Notes under the pieces: model-generated
The model's input: only the letters and a program-made list of their open reading frames with translations
Database searches by the model: none
What the model was told of the DNA's origin: nothing
DNA from: Lactiplantibacillus daoliensis
Lineage (GTDB): Bacteria; Bacillota; Bacilli; Lactobacillales; Lactobacillaceae
Direction: 5' to 3'
Length of the DNA: 64,000 bases
Assembly (NCBI RefSeq): GCF_005405005.1
Contig: NZ_BJDH01000001.1
Location: 62,001 to 126,000 of the forward strand
Program-made: the position numbers and the translations under genes
Part shown: positions 9,756 through 18,880 of the stretch, piece after piece
Numbering within the stretch: the stretch's first letter is position 1
Layout: the number at the start of each line of letters is the position of its first letter

Positions 9756-10199
9756 TTAGATTAAGTTAGTGATGTCCAAAACTTCAGGCTTTTGTGCTTG
9801 TTGCGTATGTTCTGCACCAGCATAAACATGCAACTTCAAGCCCATTTTATGACCTAAAGAGTTGTGAGGAAGCATACCCTTAACTGAAGTTTCAATTAAT
9901 TTTTCAGGTTCCTTTTCACGGAAGTCACCAGCAGTCCGTTCCTTTAGACCACCAGCATAGGCAGTATGGTGATAATAAATCTTCCGTTCTGCCTTCTTAC
10001 CAGTTAAAGCAATCTTACTTGCATTAATTACAATTACGTTGTCACCAGTATCCACATTAGGTGTGAATGTTGGTTTGTTCTTACCACGCAAGATTGATGC
10101 AACGACAGTTGATAAACGACCTAAAGGTAGATCAGTTGCATCAACTACATACCATTTACGATCAATTTCACCTGGTTTAGCCATATATGTTGTACGCAC
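9756..10199 (-). CDS. rplM: 50S ribosomal protein L13
   Basis: 147 residues from a GTG at 10199 ([20 protein letters not shown]). The GTG follows a GGAGGA site at eight bases and gives the standard N-terminus; an open frame back to 10310 lacks a ribosome site and would cross the promoter. L13 is an early-assembling 23S rRNA binder. It is the first gene of the rplM-rpsI operon, with its own promoter and a leader that may be autoregulatory. Confidence 0.97.
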   Translation of the reverse strand: MRTTYMAKPGEIDRKWYVVDATDLPLGRLSTVVASILRGKNKPTFTPNVDTGDNVIVINASKIALTGKKAERKIYYHHTAYAGGLKERTAGDFREKEPEKLIETSVKGMLPHNSLGHKMGLKLHVYAGAEHTQQAQKPEVLDITNLI

Positions 10200-10281
10200 G
10201 TTGTGTTCCTCCATTTTCTGTTTTGCTTGACACTCAATAAGATTTCCGGGGCTTATCGTGGGGCAAACAATACCAACGATT
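10200..10281 (-). promoter_or_regulatory. Probable L13 autoregulatory leader
   Basis: About 80 nt lie between the promoter and the rplM GTG. The stretch GTTGGTATTGTTTGCCCCACGAT can fold back on itself. Firmicutes commonly carry an L13-binding leader here (Rfam L13_leader). Assignment is from position and a plausible fold, not from a model match. Confidence 0.5.
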
Positions 10282-10310
10282 AGTTTACCTAATTTAGCCC
10301 GAGAAGTCAA
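10282..10310 (-). promoter_or_regulatory. Promoter of rplM-rpsI
   Basis: On minus: TTGACT (10310-10305), 17-bp spacer, TAAACT (10287-10282). The -35 box overlaps the stop codon of truA. Confidence 0.8.
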
Positions 10311-11092
10311 TAAGTTTTTAAGTCCGACTGTAACTCAGCCCGGTCATAATAGACCTTTTTCATATAGAGTCCAGATGCCGGCGCAGTCCCCCGCGCTTGA
10401 GCACGATTCTTCGCCGCAATTAAGGCTGGAATGCAGTTAACTTCACGCCGACCTTGCCCAATTTCCATGAGCACCGCCACCATAATTCGCACCTGGTTAT
10501 ATAAAAAGCCGCTCCCGCAAAATTCAAACTGAATTTCACCATCGTCTAACGCCCATGCTTTGGCAGAATAGATTTCCCGCACATGGTCATGCGCCTGCGA
10601 CCCAGAGGCCACAAAGGTGGTGAAATCATGCTTACCAACTAATGCTGGAATTGCTTGCTGAATGCGTTCAATATCGGCCGTAAATTTAAAATGACCCGTG
10701 TAATTCCGTTTGAATGGATCAACGAACTCATTTTGATACGCCCGGTACCAATAACGTTTACCAACTGTATCATATCGTGCGTGAAAATCAAGGGGCACGC
10801 ACTCGACTTTTTTGACCAACATGTCCACTGGCAACAAACTATTTAGCCCCCGCCGGACCCCTTCAGCATTGATTGCCGTTGGTAAATCAAAATGAACCAC
10901 TTGTCCAAAAGCATGGACACCGGCATCCGTCCGCCCAGCCCCATATACCACAACTGGTTCGACCGGGTCTTTCGCCATTTTATTGACCGCTTTAGTTAAG
11001 ACTTGTTCGACGGTTCGCTGATGTGGTTGTCGTTGAAAACCAGCAAAATTAGTGCCGTCATACGCCAAGGTAATTTTATATCTCGTAACCAC
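10307..11092 (-). CDS. truA: tRNA pseudouridine(38-40) synthase
   Basis: Modifies uridines 38-40 in the anticodon stem-loop of many tRNAs. The 261 residues include the catalytic-aspartate motif [11 protein letters not shown] near residue 50 and the [10 protein letters not shown] motif near 200. It starts at GTG 11092 after GGAGG. It sits between ecfT and rplM, the conserved Lactobacillales order ecfA1-ecfA2-ecfT-truA-rplM-rpsI. A weak terminator hairpin separates it from ecfT. Confidence 0.96.
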   Translation of the reverse strand: MVTRYKITLAYDGTNFAGFQRQPHQRTVEQVLTKAVNKMAKDPVEPVVVYGAGRTDAGVHAFGQVVHFDLPTAINAEGVRRGLNSLLPVDMLVKKVECVPLDFHARYDTVGKRYWYRAYQNEFVDPFKRNYTGHFKFTADIERIQQAIPALVGKHDFTTFVASGSQAHDHVREIYSAKAWALDDGEIQFEFCGSGFLYNQVRIMVAVLMEIGQGRREVNCIPALIAAKNRAQARGTAPASGLYMKKVYYDRAELQSDLKTY

Positions 11093-11111
11093 GCTTTTCC
11101 TCCATTAACCT

Positions 11112-11139
11112 AAAAAGGCGGCAAGTTTGCCCGCCTTTA
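11112..11139 (-). terminator. Short terminator-like hairpin between ecfT and truA
   Basis: On minus, AAAGGCGG and CGCCTTT pair around GCAAACTTGC, followed by only five T. It may be a partial terminator, allowing read-through into truA. Confidence 0.55.
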
Positions 11140-11143
11140 GAAC

Positions 11144-11944
11144 TTATGCTCGTAGCACAACTAAAATAATCGTCAAAGCAACGAAACTAACAGTCGCCCA
11201 GCTGTCACGGGCTTGCCATTTCAAGATTCGGAATTTACTGCGGCCTTCGCCACCTTGATAACCACGGGCTTCCATCGCCGTCGCTAAATCTTCTGCCCGG
11301 TTGAAGGAACTCACAAATAATGGGATCAATAATGGCACAATCGCCCGCATTTGTTGAAAGATATTGCCTTCACCAAAATCCACACCCCGCGCGCGTTGCG
11401 CATTCATGATCTTTTCGGTTTCATCCATTAAAGTTGGGACAAACCGTAGCGCAATTGACAGCATTAACGCAACTTCGTACACGGGAAAATGAACCACTTT
11501 TAATGGCATTAGAATATATTCAATCGCATCCGATAATTCCAATGGCGGCGTCGTTAACGTTAACAACGTTGACATAAAAATAATCAACACGAAGCGACAA
11601 AAAATATAAATCCCATTCACTAACCCGAGTTGACTAATGGTAATAATCCCCCATTTGAAGTAAACGTGACCGCCACTCCCGCTGAAGAGCACTTGTAAGA
11701 TAACCGTGAACAGAATCAGCCAAATCAACGGTTTAACCCCATTGATGAAAAACGACCATTTAACACCGGATAATTTAATTGCTAATAACGTAAAAACAAA
11801 TAAGGCCACATAAGTCTGCCAATTATTCGCGATGAAGATAATCCCAATAAAATAAAAGCTTAATAATAGTTTGGCACGCGGGTCCATGTGGTGAATGACC
11901 GACTTACCAGGAATATAACGCCCAAAAATCAGTTTATTCATCAT
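11144..11944 (-). CDS. ecfT: ECF transporter transmembrane subunit T
   Basis: Membrane scaffold that couples the two ECF ATPases to exchangeable substrate-binding S components for vitamins such as riboflavin, folate and biotin. About 266 residues with five or more hydrophobic helices and the two coupling-helix motifs AQRARG (about residue 182) and AMEARG (about 223). I took ATG 11944 as the start; a TTG at 11962 is in frame. The start overlaps the end of ecfA2 by 11 bases, indicating translational coupling. No S-component gene is adjacent. Confidence 0.95.
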   Translation of the reverse strand: MMNKLIFGRYIPGKSVIHHMDPRAKLLLSFYFIGIIFIANNWQTYVALFVFTLLAIKLSGVKWSFFINGVKPLIWLILFTVILQVLFSGSGGHVYFKWGIITISQLGLVNGIYIFCRFVLIIFMSTLLTLTTPPLELSDAIEYILMPLKVVHFPVYEVALMLSIALRFVPTLMDETEKIMNAQRARGVDFGEGNIFQQMRAIVPLLIPLFVSSFNRAEDLATAMEARGYQGGEGRSKFRILKWQARDSWATVSFVALTIILVVLRA

Positions 11945-12821
11945 GGGATTCAGCACCCCCAAACACGGTCGCTGGTAATTGCGCCACTAATGCCGCAGCC
12001 AGCTGATCTTCAGTCAATGGGATTGGATTAAACTGCAAGCCCTTAGCCATTAATTGTTGCGCAAACGCAGTTGTTTTCGGCAATCCCAGTTGATGTTCAA
12101 CCAACCATTGGGGATCTTTGAAAATTTCTTGGGGCGTCCCAGTCTTAACCACTCGGCCTTGATCCATCACAATCACATGATCCGCATAATTAGCAACATC
12201 ATCCATCTGATGGGTTACCAGCACAACGGTGAGACCTTGTTCACGACGTAACCGGGCAAACATTTCCATCATGTCTAAACGTCCCTGAGGGTCCAATCCC
12301 GCAGTCGGTTCGTCCAGCACCAAAATTTTTGGCTGCATCGCCAAGACACCAGCAATTGCGACCCGTCGCATTTGGCCCCCAGAGAGGTCAAATGGCGATC
12401 GGTCCAACAAGCTCTTATCTAGTCCCACTAGTGTTAACATTTTCTCAGCCGTCTCCAAAGCTTCGGTTTCACTAACGCCAAAATTCTGTGGACCAAACGC
12501 AATGTCCTTCACGACAGTTTCTTCAAACAACTGATTTTCTGGAAACTGAAAGACAATCCCAACTTGTTGACGCAACGATTTTAGATCTTTATTACTCGTC
12601 GCTGGCGTAATCACGCGCTCACCAATTGTGACTGTCCCACTAGTTGGTTTGAGCAAGGCGTTTAGATGTTGCAACAATGTGGATTTGCCACTTCCAGTAT
12701 GACCAATCAATGCGGTATAAGACCCATCTGGAATGGTCAAGTTAATGTCGGTTAACGCCTTCGTTTCAAAAGGGGTGCCCGGTTGGTAAGTAAAATCTAC
12801 TTGTTTGAAATCAATTGCCAT
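11934..12821 (-). CDS. ecfA2: ECF transporter ATPase A2
   Basis: Cytoplasmic ATPase of the group II ECF transporter, working as a heterodimer with EcfA1 on EcfT. The 295 residues contain Walker [10 protein letters not shown] (about 40), Q-loop [10 protein letters not shown], signature LSGGQMRR (about 145), Walker [14 protein letters not shown] and the switch histidine VTHQMDD. It overlaps both ecfA1 (25 bases) and ecfT. ATG 12821 is preceded by AAGGGATGG. Confidence 0.95.
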   Translation of the reverse strand: MAIDFKQVDFTYQPGTPFETKALTDINLTIPDGSYTALIGHTGSGKSTLLQHLNALLKPTSGTVTIGERVITPATSNKDLKSLRQQVGIVFQFPENQLFEETVVKDIAFGPQNFGVSETEALETAEKMLTLVGLDKSLLDRSPFDLSGGQMRRVAIAGVLAMQPKILVLDEPTAGLDPQGRLDMMEMFARLRREQGLTVVLVTHQMDDVANYADHVIVMDQGRVVKTGTPQEIFKDPQWLVEHQLGLPKTTAFAQQLMAKGLQFNPIPLTEDQLAAALVAQLPATVFGGAESHDE

Positions 12822-13639
12822 AACCAGTCTGCCATCCCTTTCTCCGTTAAATAGTCAGCCGGAACTTTAACGCCTTGCCGTTTTAAGGCCGCTTTTAGCC
12901 GCTCAGCGTAGGGCATGTCGAGTCCCATTTTAATCAAAGCCGGACCATGCTTAAAAATATCAGCCGGTTGACCTTCTTCGACAAGCCGGCCGTCATTGAC
13001 GACCAAGACGCGATTCGCACTCGCGGCCTCATCAATGTCATGTGTGATCGACAACACGGTCAAATCAGAGTTGATCTTCATTTGTTGGATCGTTTGCAGC
13101 ACTTCATAACGCCCTTGTGGATCAAGCATTGACGTGGCTTCATCTAAAATCAGAATCCGTGGTCGTGCGGCAATCATCCCCGCTAAAGCGACCCGTTGCT
13201 TTTGCCCACCAGATAAACGCGCTGGTTCACGCGTCGCAAATTCAGCCATATTGACCTGGACTAAAGCGTCGTGAACCCGCGTCAACATTTCGTCACGCGG
13301 AACACCCTGATTTTCCAAACTGAAAGCAACGTCATCTTCAACCGTCGCACCCACAAATTGATTATCAGGGTTTTGAAAAACCATCCCAATTTTTTTGCGA
13401 ATATCCCAGACAGTCTTTTCTGAGAGGACTTGTCCATCCACCGTCACTGTCCCGGAAACGGGGGCCAATAATCCATTAATATTTTTCGCTAACGTGGATT
13501 TACCCGAGCCATTATGGCCGACAATTGCCACCCATTCACCATCCGCCACCGAAAACGAAATGTCTTTTAACGTCAAGTCATCCGCCGACTGTTGCGGGTA
13601 ACGATAATTTAAATGTGCAACGTCAATAATCTGACTCAC
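12797..13639 (-). CDS. ecfA1: ECF transporter ATPase A1
   Basis: 280 residues, the first gene of the ECF module. It has Walker [10 protein letters not shown] (about 41), Q-loop [11 protein letters not shown], signature LSGGQKQR, Walker [14 protein letters not shown] and switch SITHDIDEA. It starts at GTG 13639 after GAGGG. Shared by many S components, the module is general; its nearness to the EET genes is suggestive because EET needs flavin, and related EET loci in Listeria include ECF genes, but here the ecfA1A2T order is the standard chromosomal one. Confidence 0.96.
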   Translation of the reverse strand: MSQIIDVAHLNYRYPQQSADDLTLKDISFSVADGEWVAIVGHNGSGKSTLAKNINGLLAPVSGTVTVDGQVLSEKTVWDIRKKIGMVFQNPDNQFVGATVEDDVAFSLENQGVPRDEMLTRVHDALVQVNMAEFATREPARLSGGQKQRVALAGMIAARPRILILDEATSMLDPQGRYEVLQTIQQMKINSDLTVLSITHDIDEAASANRVLVVNDGRLVEEGQPADIFKHGPALIKMGLDMPYAERLKAALKRQGVKVPADYLTEKGMADWLWQLISNK

Positions 13640-13800
13640 CGTCGTCCCTCATTTCCATAATTTTATGGTTCTAATCATATCACATTCAACCGTAATAGAT
13701 ATTAGTTACTGTTCATCTTGCATTACTTACTCCGCTGCTTACCCGAATGAACTTCTAAATGATACTTACAAGCATCGCGTAAAGCTTGCCCACTGCTACA

Positions 13801-13947
13801 GCTCCGGTTGGGCTGGCAGATGCTCAGTGGTGCTATTTTACTTAGCCGAGTGATTTTCTCGACTTAGTAAAAGCCCGGCTTACGAGACCGCTCTGTGGCT
13901 CGTAACCGTGGCCACCACGTTCCAGCATCTGCCAGTCCAACCGGAGC
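13801..13947 (+). repeat. Large cruciform-like structured element, copy 1
   Basis: Outer arms 13801-13824 and 13924-13947 pair over 24 bp with one G-T wobble that would be G-U only in a plus-strand RNA. Inside, a second pairing TGGTG/CACCA follows an internal loop (CAG opposite CGTTCC). It encloses two hairpins: TTTTACTTAG.CGAG/CTCG.CTTAGTAAAA, and a stem TTACGAG/CTCGTAA closing the loop ACCGCTCTGTGG (13887-13898). The same plan and loop recur in copies at 35268 and 56342. It lies between ecfA1 and apbE. I see nothing else in 13640-13800. Confidence 0.85.
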
Positions 13948-13984
13948 GCCAAATAGCCTCATACAAGATATACTCAGTGAAGTA

Positions 13985-15094
13985 TCACTTCAAATCACTA
14001 GCTGGGCCGTACTTATACCCAGTATCACTAAATAAGGTAAACTTTTTCTTCAAATTATTCGAAACATAAACTTTTTTGTCTTTAGTGATAAAGATTGCGC
14101 CAACGCCTTCATCGGACTTGCCGTTAATATACTTCATCCCATCTTTTAAGCCCTTATCAAAGGTAGCTGTAGACAAGCCATCCCCATCCGTCGACTTTTT
14201 AGAGATAATTGAAACGCCCATCAAGTTATTTTCGAACGGTGCCCCAGTCTTAGGATCCATTAAATGACTGTAGACTTTGCCATTCTTTCTGAGGAAGCGT
14301 TCATAAATCCCAGAGGTCACAATCGACATGTTCTTTGCTGGTAACGAACCAATTGAAGTCCCCCGTGATTGTTTAGGGTCTTGAATCCCAACCGTCCAAT
14401 TACCAGACTTGGTCCCTTTAGGACTGTCACCCATTACATAGATATTCCCACCAAGGTCAATAATCGCTGTTGAGACACCATGATCTAAGAAGTAGTTGCG
14501 AACTTGGTCGGTCATATAGCCCTTAGCGATTCCGCCAAGATCCAGTTGCATGCCCTTCTTTTCCAAATAAACGGAATGTTTTTTATCATTTAATTTAACT
14601 TTAGTATAGTCAACTAACTTAACATTCGTGTCAATTTCTGATTGACTAGGAACCCGTGCATCTGAGAACCCAATCCGCCAAAGTTGCGTAATTGACCCAA
14701 TGGCCATATCAAATGATTCATCAGAGTTCTTACTATAGTAGTAAGCCTTCTTCAAAATCGGATAAATGTCCTTGCTGACCACGACAGGGTGCTTACCCGC
14801 GGCATTGTTGACTTTATCGATCTCGGAACCTTTGGCATTAGTGGTTACTTCCTTAGCTTCCTTTTTCAAAAGCTTAAAGGCGCCATCAACGACTTTGTCC
14901 TTACCCTTATTATAAACACGTAAGGTCACGACCGTCCCCATCATAAACTGGGTATCTTCACTTGGCGTTTGCACCACTTTTGTCGGCTTAGGCCGATCAC
15001 TGGCCTCCTTAGCTGCCTTACTCTGACCGCAAGCTGTCAGTGGGACAACCAATGCCAGTATCAATCCTAACTGAATCCATTTTCTCAGTTTCAT
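13985..15094 (-). CDS. apbE: FAD:protein FMN transferase (ApbE/FmnB) lipoprotein
   Basis: Extracellular lipoprotein enzyme that takes FMN from FAD and attaches it to a threonine of target proteins; here the likely target is PplA next door. The 369 residues start with a lipoprotein signal (LTAC, Cys22). Family motifs include MGTVVTLRVY (about 52), DLGGIAKGYM (about 178) and DLGGNIYVMG (about 205). ATG 15094 follows AAGGGGAAG. In Listeria the orthologue FmnB serves flavin-based extracellular electron transfer. It has its own promoter and lies 157 bp downstream of pplA beyond a terminator. Confidence 0.93.
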   Translation of the reverse strand: MKLRKWIQLGLILALVVPLTACGQSKAAKEASDRPKPTKVVQTPSEDTQFMMGTVVTLRVYNKGKDKVVDGAFKLLKKEAKEVTTNAKGSEIDKVNNAAGKHPVVVSKDIYPILKKAYYYSKNSDESFDMAIGSITQLWRIGFSDARVPSQSEIDTNVKLVDYTKVKLNDKKHSVYLEKKGMQLDLGGIAKGYMTDQVRNYFLDHGVSTAIIDLGGNIYVMGDSPKGTKSGNWTVGIQDPKQSRGTSIGSLPAKNMSIVTSGIYERFLRKNGKVYSHLMDPKTGAPFENNLMGVSIISKKSTDGDGLSTATFDKGLKDGMKYINGKSDEGVGAIFITKDKKVYVSNNLKKKFTLFSDTGYKYGPASDLK

Positions 15095-15127
15095 AACGTG
15101 ACTTCCCCTTAAATATTTTCAATCGTC

Positions 15128-15156
15128 ATTATACCAAAGTTTCGGGTTACTGACCG
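15128..15156 (-). promoter_or_regulatory. Promoter of apbE
   Basis: On minus: CGGTCA (15156-15151), 17-bp spacer, perfect TATAAT (15133-15128). The -35 is weak. Confidence 0.6.
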
Positions 15157-15195
15157 CGATTTTCCGTTAGCCAGATTAGCGTTCACCGAAAACAA

Positions 15196-15225
15196 AAGGC
15201 CCGAGACAGATACGCCTCAGGCCTC
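15196..15225 (-). terminator. Terminator after pplA
   Basis: On minus, AGGCCTGAG and CTCGGGCCT pair around a 9-nt loop and are followed by TTTTGTTTT, 27 bp after the pplA stop. It separates pplA from apbE transcription. Confidence 0.8.
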
Positions 15226-15251
15226 TAAAAAATAATTAAATGTAATAAGTG

Positions 15252-16136
15252 CTAGTCAGAGAAGACCATGTTGTTAACCGTAATGGTCTTAGTGTTACCA
15301 TTTTGAGCAGCATTTTGTAATTGTTCAGCATACAATACGAAGGTATTGGATGATTCAGTCGCACCAGTGACAACGTCAACCTTAGTTGGGTCACTGTTCT
15401 TAACCAATGACTTGTTCAAAGCAGGTGTATAAGTCTTAGGATCAGTCTTAGCAACCTTCTTCATTTGCTTGTTGTATGAAGCATCTTCAGTCTTTGACTT
15501 GCCGTTCTTGTTAACTTGGTCGTAGTTAGATTTAGTAATCTTGTTATCCTTAACAGTCATAGAGAATGTAACTTTATAACCATGTGAGTAGTTCTTTTCT
15601 TTCAAAGTATAAGTGCCGTCTTTCATCTTAGCGCCATTGTTGATCTTGATGGTGCTCTTCTTACCAGCTTGGGCAGCTTGTACTAATTGTTGTGCGTAGT
15701 TTTGGAAAGTCTTTGATGATTCAGTTGCACCAGAAACAACGTCGATCGTCCCAACGTTACCAGTAGCAGCGGCACCTTCTAAGGCTTTGTTCAACTTAGG
15801 TTCGTAAGTCTTAGGGTTGGTTTTTGAAACTTTCTTCATTTGCTTGTTGTATGAAGCGTCATCAACCTTTGACTTGCCCTTCTTGTTAACTTGGTCATAG
15901 TTTGACTTAGTAATCTTACCTTTCTTGTTAACGGTAATACTGAACTTAGTCTTGTAACCATGTGAGTAGTTCTTTTCTTCAAGCTTATAAGTACCCGCTT
16001 TCATCTTCTTACCAGCGGTTAACTTAGCAGTCTTAGCTGAGGCGTTTAAGCTTGTGAAACTGCCCCCAATACCCGAGAATGCCATTGCTGAAATGGCAAC
16101 AACTGATGCACTTGTAATAACTGACTTCAACTTCAT
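15252..16136 (-). CDS. pplA: Secreted FMN-binding electron-transfer protein (PplA-like)
   Basis: Predicted extracellular flavoprotein that carries electrons from the membrane quinone pool to outside acceptors. From ATG 16136 (after AGGAG) it is 294 residues: a signal peptide (1 to about 35) then two tandem FMN_bind domains. Each starts with a GTYxLxEKNYSHGYK stretch (near 48 and 174) and ends with the flavinylation motif, VDVVSGATES type at Thr138 and TGATES at Thr260. In Listeria PplA, ApbE-type transferase links FMN to these threonines. The protein is very lysine-rich. Unlike Listeria PplA it has no lipobox and no cysteine at all, so its attachment to the cell is unclear. Confidence 0.9.
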   Translation of the reverse strand: MKLKSVITSASVVAISAMAFSGIGGSFTSLNASAKTAKLTAGKKMKAGTYKLEEKNYSHGYKTKFSITVNKKGKITKSNYDQVNKKGKSKVDDASYNKQMKKVSKTNPKTYEPKLNKALEGAAATGNVGTIDVVSGATESSKTFQNYAQQLVQAAQAGKKSTIKINNGAKMKDGTYTLKEKNYSHGYKVTFSMTVKDNKITKSNYDQVNKNGKSKTEDASYNKQMKKVAKTDPKTYTPALNKSLVKNSDPTKVDVVTGATESSNTFVLYAEQLQNAAQNGNTKTITVNNMVFSD

Positions 16137-16273
16137 ATTTCCCACTCCTAACCTTTTTGTATGAAAATTCACATTAATCTTAACGTTAATTAACGGGATA
16201 GTCAATCAAATTTATAAAAATATTCGTACTAAATGTAATAACCATAACAATGGTGACGCTTTAGTATTCTTTT

Positions 16274-16279
16274 ATTATA
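16274..16279 (-). promoter_or_regulatory. Probable -10 box of the pplA promoter
   Basis: A perfect TATAAT reads on minus (16279-16274), about 140 bp before the pplA start. No convincing -35 box is seen at 16-18 bp. Confidence 0.45.
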
Positions 16280-16337
16280 ACGCAAAAATTCCGCTTGAAC
16301 ATAATGTGATTAATTATGCATTCTAATCAATAATTCA

Positions 16338-16366
16338 TAGACAAACGTTTACATTACTTATATAAT
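16338..16366 (+). promoter_or_regulatory. Promoter of ndh2
   Basis: TAGACA (16338-16343), 17-bp spacer, TATAAT (16361-16366), 55 bp before the ndh2 start. Confidence 0.75.
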
Positions 16367-16420
16367 TGTAAGTGGAATTATTATTTTTTTACATTATTTA
16401 TTCAAGGGAGTTGTTACGCA

Positions 16421-18289
16421 ATGGCAAAGAAAAATATTGTCGTTGTCGGTGCGGGTTTTGCCGGCGTCTACGCAACGAAGAAATTAGCCAAGCATTTCAA
16501 AAAAAATGCTGACGTCGAAATCACGTTGATTGACCGGCATTCATACTTCACGTATATGACCGAACTACATGAAGTTGCGACAGAACGAGTTGAACCAGAA
16601 CATATTCAATATGATCTGCAACGGTTATTCTCACGTCGCAAAAACGTCCGTCTCGTCACTGATACAGTTACGGGAGTCGACAAAGACAAACAAACCGTCA
16701 CGACTGAACATGGCAGTTATCAATATGATCAACTGTTAATTAGTTTAGGTGGCGAATCCAATGACTTCGGAACCCCCGGAGTTAAGGAACACGGTTATGA
16801 GTTATGGTCATTTGAACAAGCAATGGCCTTACGTGCTCATTTAGCCGACATTATCCGTCGCGGAGCTGCTGAACTTGATCCAGCTAAACGCAAAGCCATG
16901 TTGACTTTGACTGTGTGTGGTTCCGGGTTTACCGGTTCTGAATTAGTTGGTGAATTAATTGAATATCGAGATGTGTTAGCCAAGGACAACAAACTTGATC
17001 CTAGCGAAATCACCATTCAATTAGTCGAAGCTGCGCCAACGATTATCAACATGTTGAATCGGACGCAAGCTGGTAAAGCTGCTAAGTATATGACTAAACA
17101 TGGCGTTGACATTATGACCAACTCCATGATTACTGAAGTCTTTGAAGATCACGTTACCTTGAAAGACAAAGAACCAATTCCAACCTATACATTGATTTGG
17201 ACCGCTGGGGTTCGTGCTAATAGTGTCGTTAAGAACTTTGGCATGGAAACTAACCCTCGTGGTGGTCGTTTGGTTGCTAACGAATTCATGCAAGCTAAGG
17301 ATGCGAAGAACGTCTTCTTAGCTGGTGACTCAACTAGCTACCAAGAACCTGGCCAACCACGTCCCGTTCCACAAATCGTGCAAGGTGCCGAAGAAACAGC
17401 CGCAACTGCCGTTCAAGGCATTATCAAGAATATTGACCACGTTGATAAAGAAATCAAGCCATTCCACGGTGCTTATCAAGCTTCCGTTGACTCGATTGGT
17501 TCGAAGTATGCCGTTGCTCAAGTATTGGATAACTGGAATGTATCTGGTTTCATCGCGGTCTTATTGAAACACGCGATTAACTGGCTCTATTATGTTCAAA
17601 TTTTCTCTGGCTATTATTTATTCCAGTACTTCATGCACGAATTTTTCCGGACTCGCAACCGTCGTAATGTTTTCCGCGGTTGGACCTCACGCATGGGTAA
17701 CGTATTGTGGAGTGTGCCACTACGGTTCTTCTATGGTGCAATGTGGTTGTGGGATTGCTGGACTAAGGTTCAAGGTAAAGAATCATGGTTTGTTGACAAA
17801 CTACGATTAACCTCCTTCTCTTGGTTACAAGTTTCCGCAACTAGTGGTGCCAGTGAATCAACAACTAAGGCAGCTAAAGGAATCTTCAGTTTGTCTTACA
17901 TGTATGGTAAAGATCCATTGCTTGTGTTTGACAAGATGCCGACTTGGTTCGAATCTGTTACCAAGGTCTTCATTCCAAACATGCAAATGGCCTTCTTCTT
18001 CCAGAAATTGATGACCTGTGTGGAAATCGCCGTTGCTTTATGTATCTTCTTCGGCCTCTTCACTTGGTTAGCTAATGCCATTACCATCGGCTTGGTTGTC
18101 GTCTTCTGTTTATCAGGAATGTTCTACTGGGTCAACTTGTGGATGATCTTTGCAGCCTTAGCATTAATGAACGGTTCCGGCCGGACATTTGGTTTAGACT
18201 TCTGGGTTGTTCCGTGGATGCAAAAACATCTCGGCCACTGGTGGTATGGGAATGTCAGCTCACATTACGATGCTGTCAAAACCCGCTAG
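16421..18289 (+). CDS. ndh2: Type II NADH dehydrogenase with C-terminal membrane domain (EET Ndh2)
   Basis: Oxidises NADH and passes electrons to a quinone without pumping protons. At 622 residues it is about 200 longer than ordinary NDH-2. Residues 1-400 are the flavoprotein core, with an FAD-site GAGFAGVYATK near 8 and a second nucleotide site CGSGFTGSELVGEL near 167. The C-terminal third has several hydrophobic helices (about 380-610). This long form is typical of the Ndh2 of Listeria-type extracellular electron transfer loci. GGGAG precedes the ATG. It is divergent from pplA and followed by a strong terminator. Confidence 0.93.
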   Translation: MAKKNIVVVGAGFAGVYATKKLAKHFKKNADVEITLIDRHSYFTYMTELHEVATERVEPEHIQYDLQRLFSRRKNVRLVTDTVTGVDKDKQTVTTEHGSYQYDQLLISLGGESNDFGTPGVKEHGYELWSFEQAMALRAHLADIIRRGAAELDPAKRKAMLTLTVCGSGFTGSELVGELIEYRDVLAKDNKLDPSEITIQLVEAAPTIINMLNRTQAGKAAKYMTKHGVDIMTNSMITEVFEDHVTLKDKEPIPTYTLIWTAGVRANSVVKNFGMETNPRGGRLVANEFMQAKDAKNVFLAGDSTSYQEPGQPRPVPQIVQGAEETAATAVQGIIKNIDHVDKEIKPFHGAYQASVDSIGSKYAVAQVLDNWNVSGFIAVLLKHAINWLYYVQIFSGYYLFQYFMHEFFRTRNRRNVFRGWTSRMGNVLWSVPLRFFYGAMWLWDCWTKVQGKESWFVDKLRLTSFSWLQVSATSGASESTTKAAKGIFSLSYMYGKDPLLVFDKMPTWFESVTKVFIPNMQMAFFFQKLMTCVEIAVALCIFFGLFTWLANAITIGLVVVFCLSGMFYWVNLWMIFAALALMNGSGRTFGLDFWVVPWMQKHLGHWWYGNVSSHYDAVKTR

Positions 18290-18320
18290 ATGCGTTATAA
18301 TTAATTAAATAGTTTCCCGA

Positions 18321-18356
18321 TGGTTCAAGGGTAGCTTTTACCTTGAACCATTTTTT
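18321..18356 (+). terminator. Terminator after ndh2
   Basis: TGGTTCAAGG and CCTTGAACCA form a perfect 10-bp stem with a 10-nt loop, followed by TTTTTT. It separates ndh2 from eetA. Confidence 0.92.
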
Positions 18357-18382
18357 ATTCAATCTAAAATGGAGGTTCGGCA

Positions 18383-18874
18383 ATGAAACGATTGCGCGCA
18401 ACTTGGCAAGTATTCAAACGCTACGGCGATATGATTCGGCCATTCGACATTGTCATCATTGTCGGCTTACTTATTTTGTCGTTCGCTCCCCTTGCAATCT
18501 TCTCGTATCAGCAACATCAACAAGCCGTTCGAGAAGCCCAGGTGGCTAAAAAAAATGCCCAAAAGCGGCAGCATAATTTGACGGCCGTCGTGTCACACGA
18601 CGGCAAAGTGCTCAAACGCGTCAACATCACAGCCTTGACCAAAACGATGCACTTTACCTATCGTGATGCCCACGGTGACTATAATCGTGTCACCTTTGAA
18701 CCCAAACGGGTCGCCATTACTGACGCCAACTGTTCCGACCAGGTTTGTGTGCGACGAGGTTGGATTCATAAACCCGGACAAACAATTGTTTGTTTGCCAC
18801 ACAAACTCTTGGTTGAAATTAAGTCCAGTACCGGCCATGTCCAATCTGGCGGTAACGGACTGGTCACGGAGTAA
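18383..18874 (+). CDS. eetA: EetA-like membrane-anchored NusG domain II protein
   Basis: 163 residues: a cytoplasmic start, one membrane helix (about 24-43), then an outward NusG-domain-II-like fold (about 60-155) with CSDQVCVRRGWI and IVCLPHKLLVEI. These three cysteines and the CLPH motif are typical of the small domain found with Gx-family transporters. In Listeria, EetA is needed for extracellular electron transfer with EetB, though its exact role is not settled. GGAGG precedes ATG 18383. It ends 6 bp before eetB. Confidence 0.88.
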   Translation: MKRLRATWQVFKRYGDMIRPFDIVIIVGLLILSFAPLAIFSYQQHQQAVREAQVAKKNAQKRQHNLTAVVSHDGKVLKRVNITALTKTMHFTYRDAHGDYNRVTFEPKRVAITDANCSDQVCVRRGWIHKPGQTIVCLPHKLLVEIKSSTGHVQSGGNGLVTE

Positions 18875-18880
18875 AAATCA

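Noticed and set aside
9756-10310. Longer L13 of 184 residues
   Set aside because: The extra 37 residues would be read from the promoter and leader; the GTG at 10199 has a proper ribosome site and gives the standard N-terminus.
11934-13639. ECF module as a dedicated flavin importer for the EET locus
   Set aside because: The ecfA1-ecfA2-ecfT-truA-rplM-rpsI order is the general one in lactobacilli and no S component is adjacent, so a dedicated role is not supported.
13665-13853. 62-codon open frame upstream of ecfA1
   Set aside because: It enters the outer arm of the fold-back element and has no ribosome site or family resemblance.
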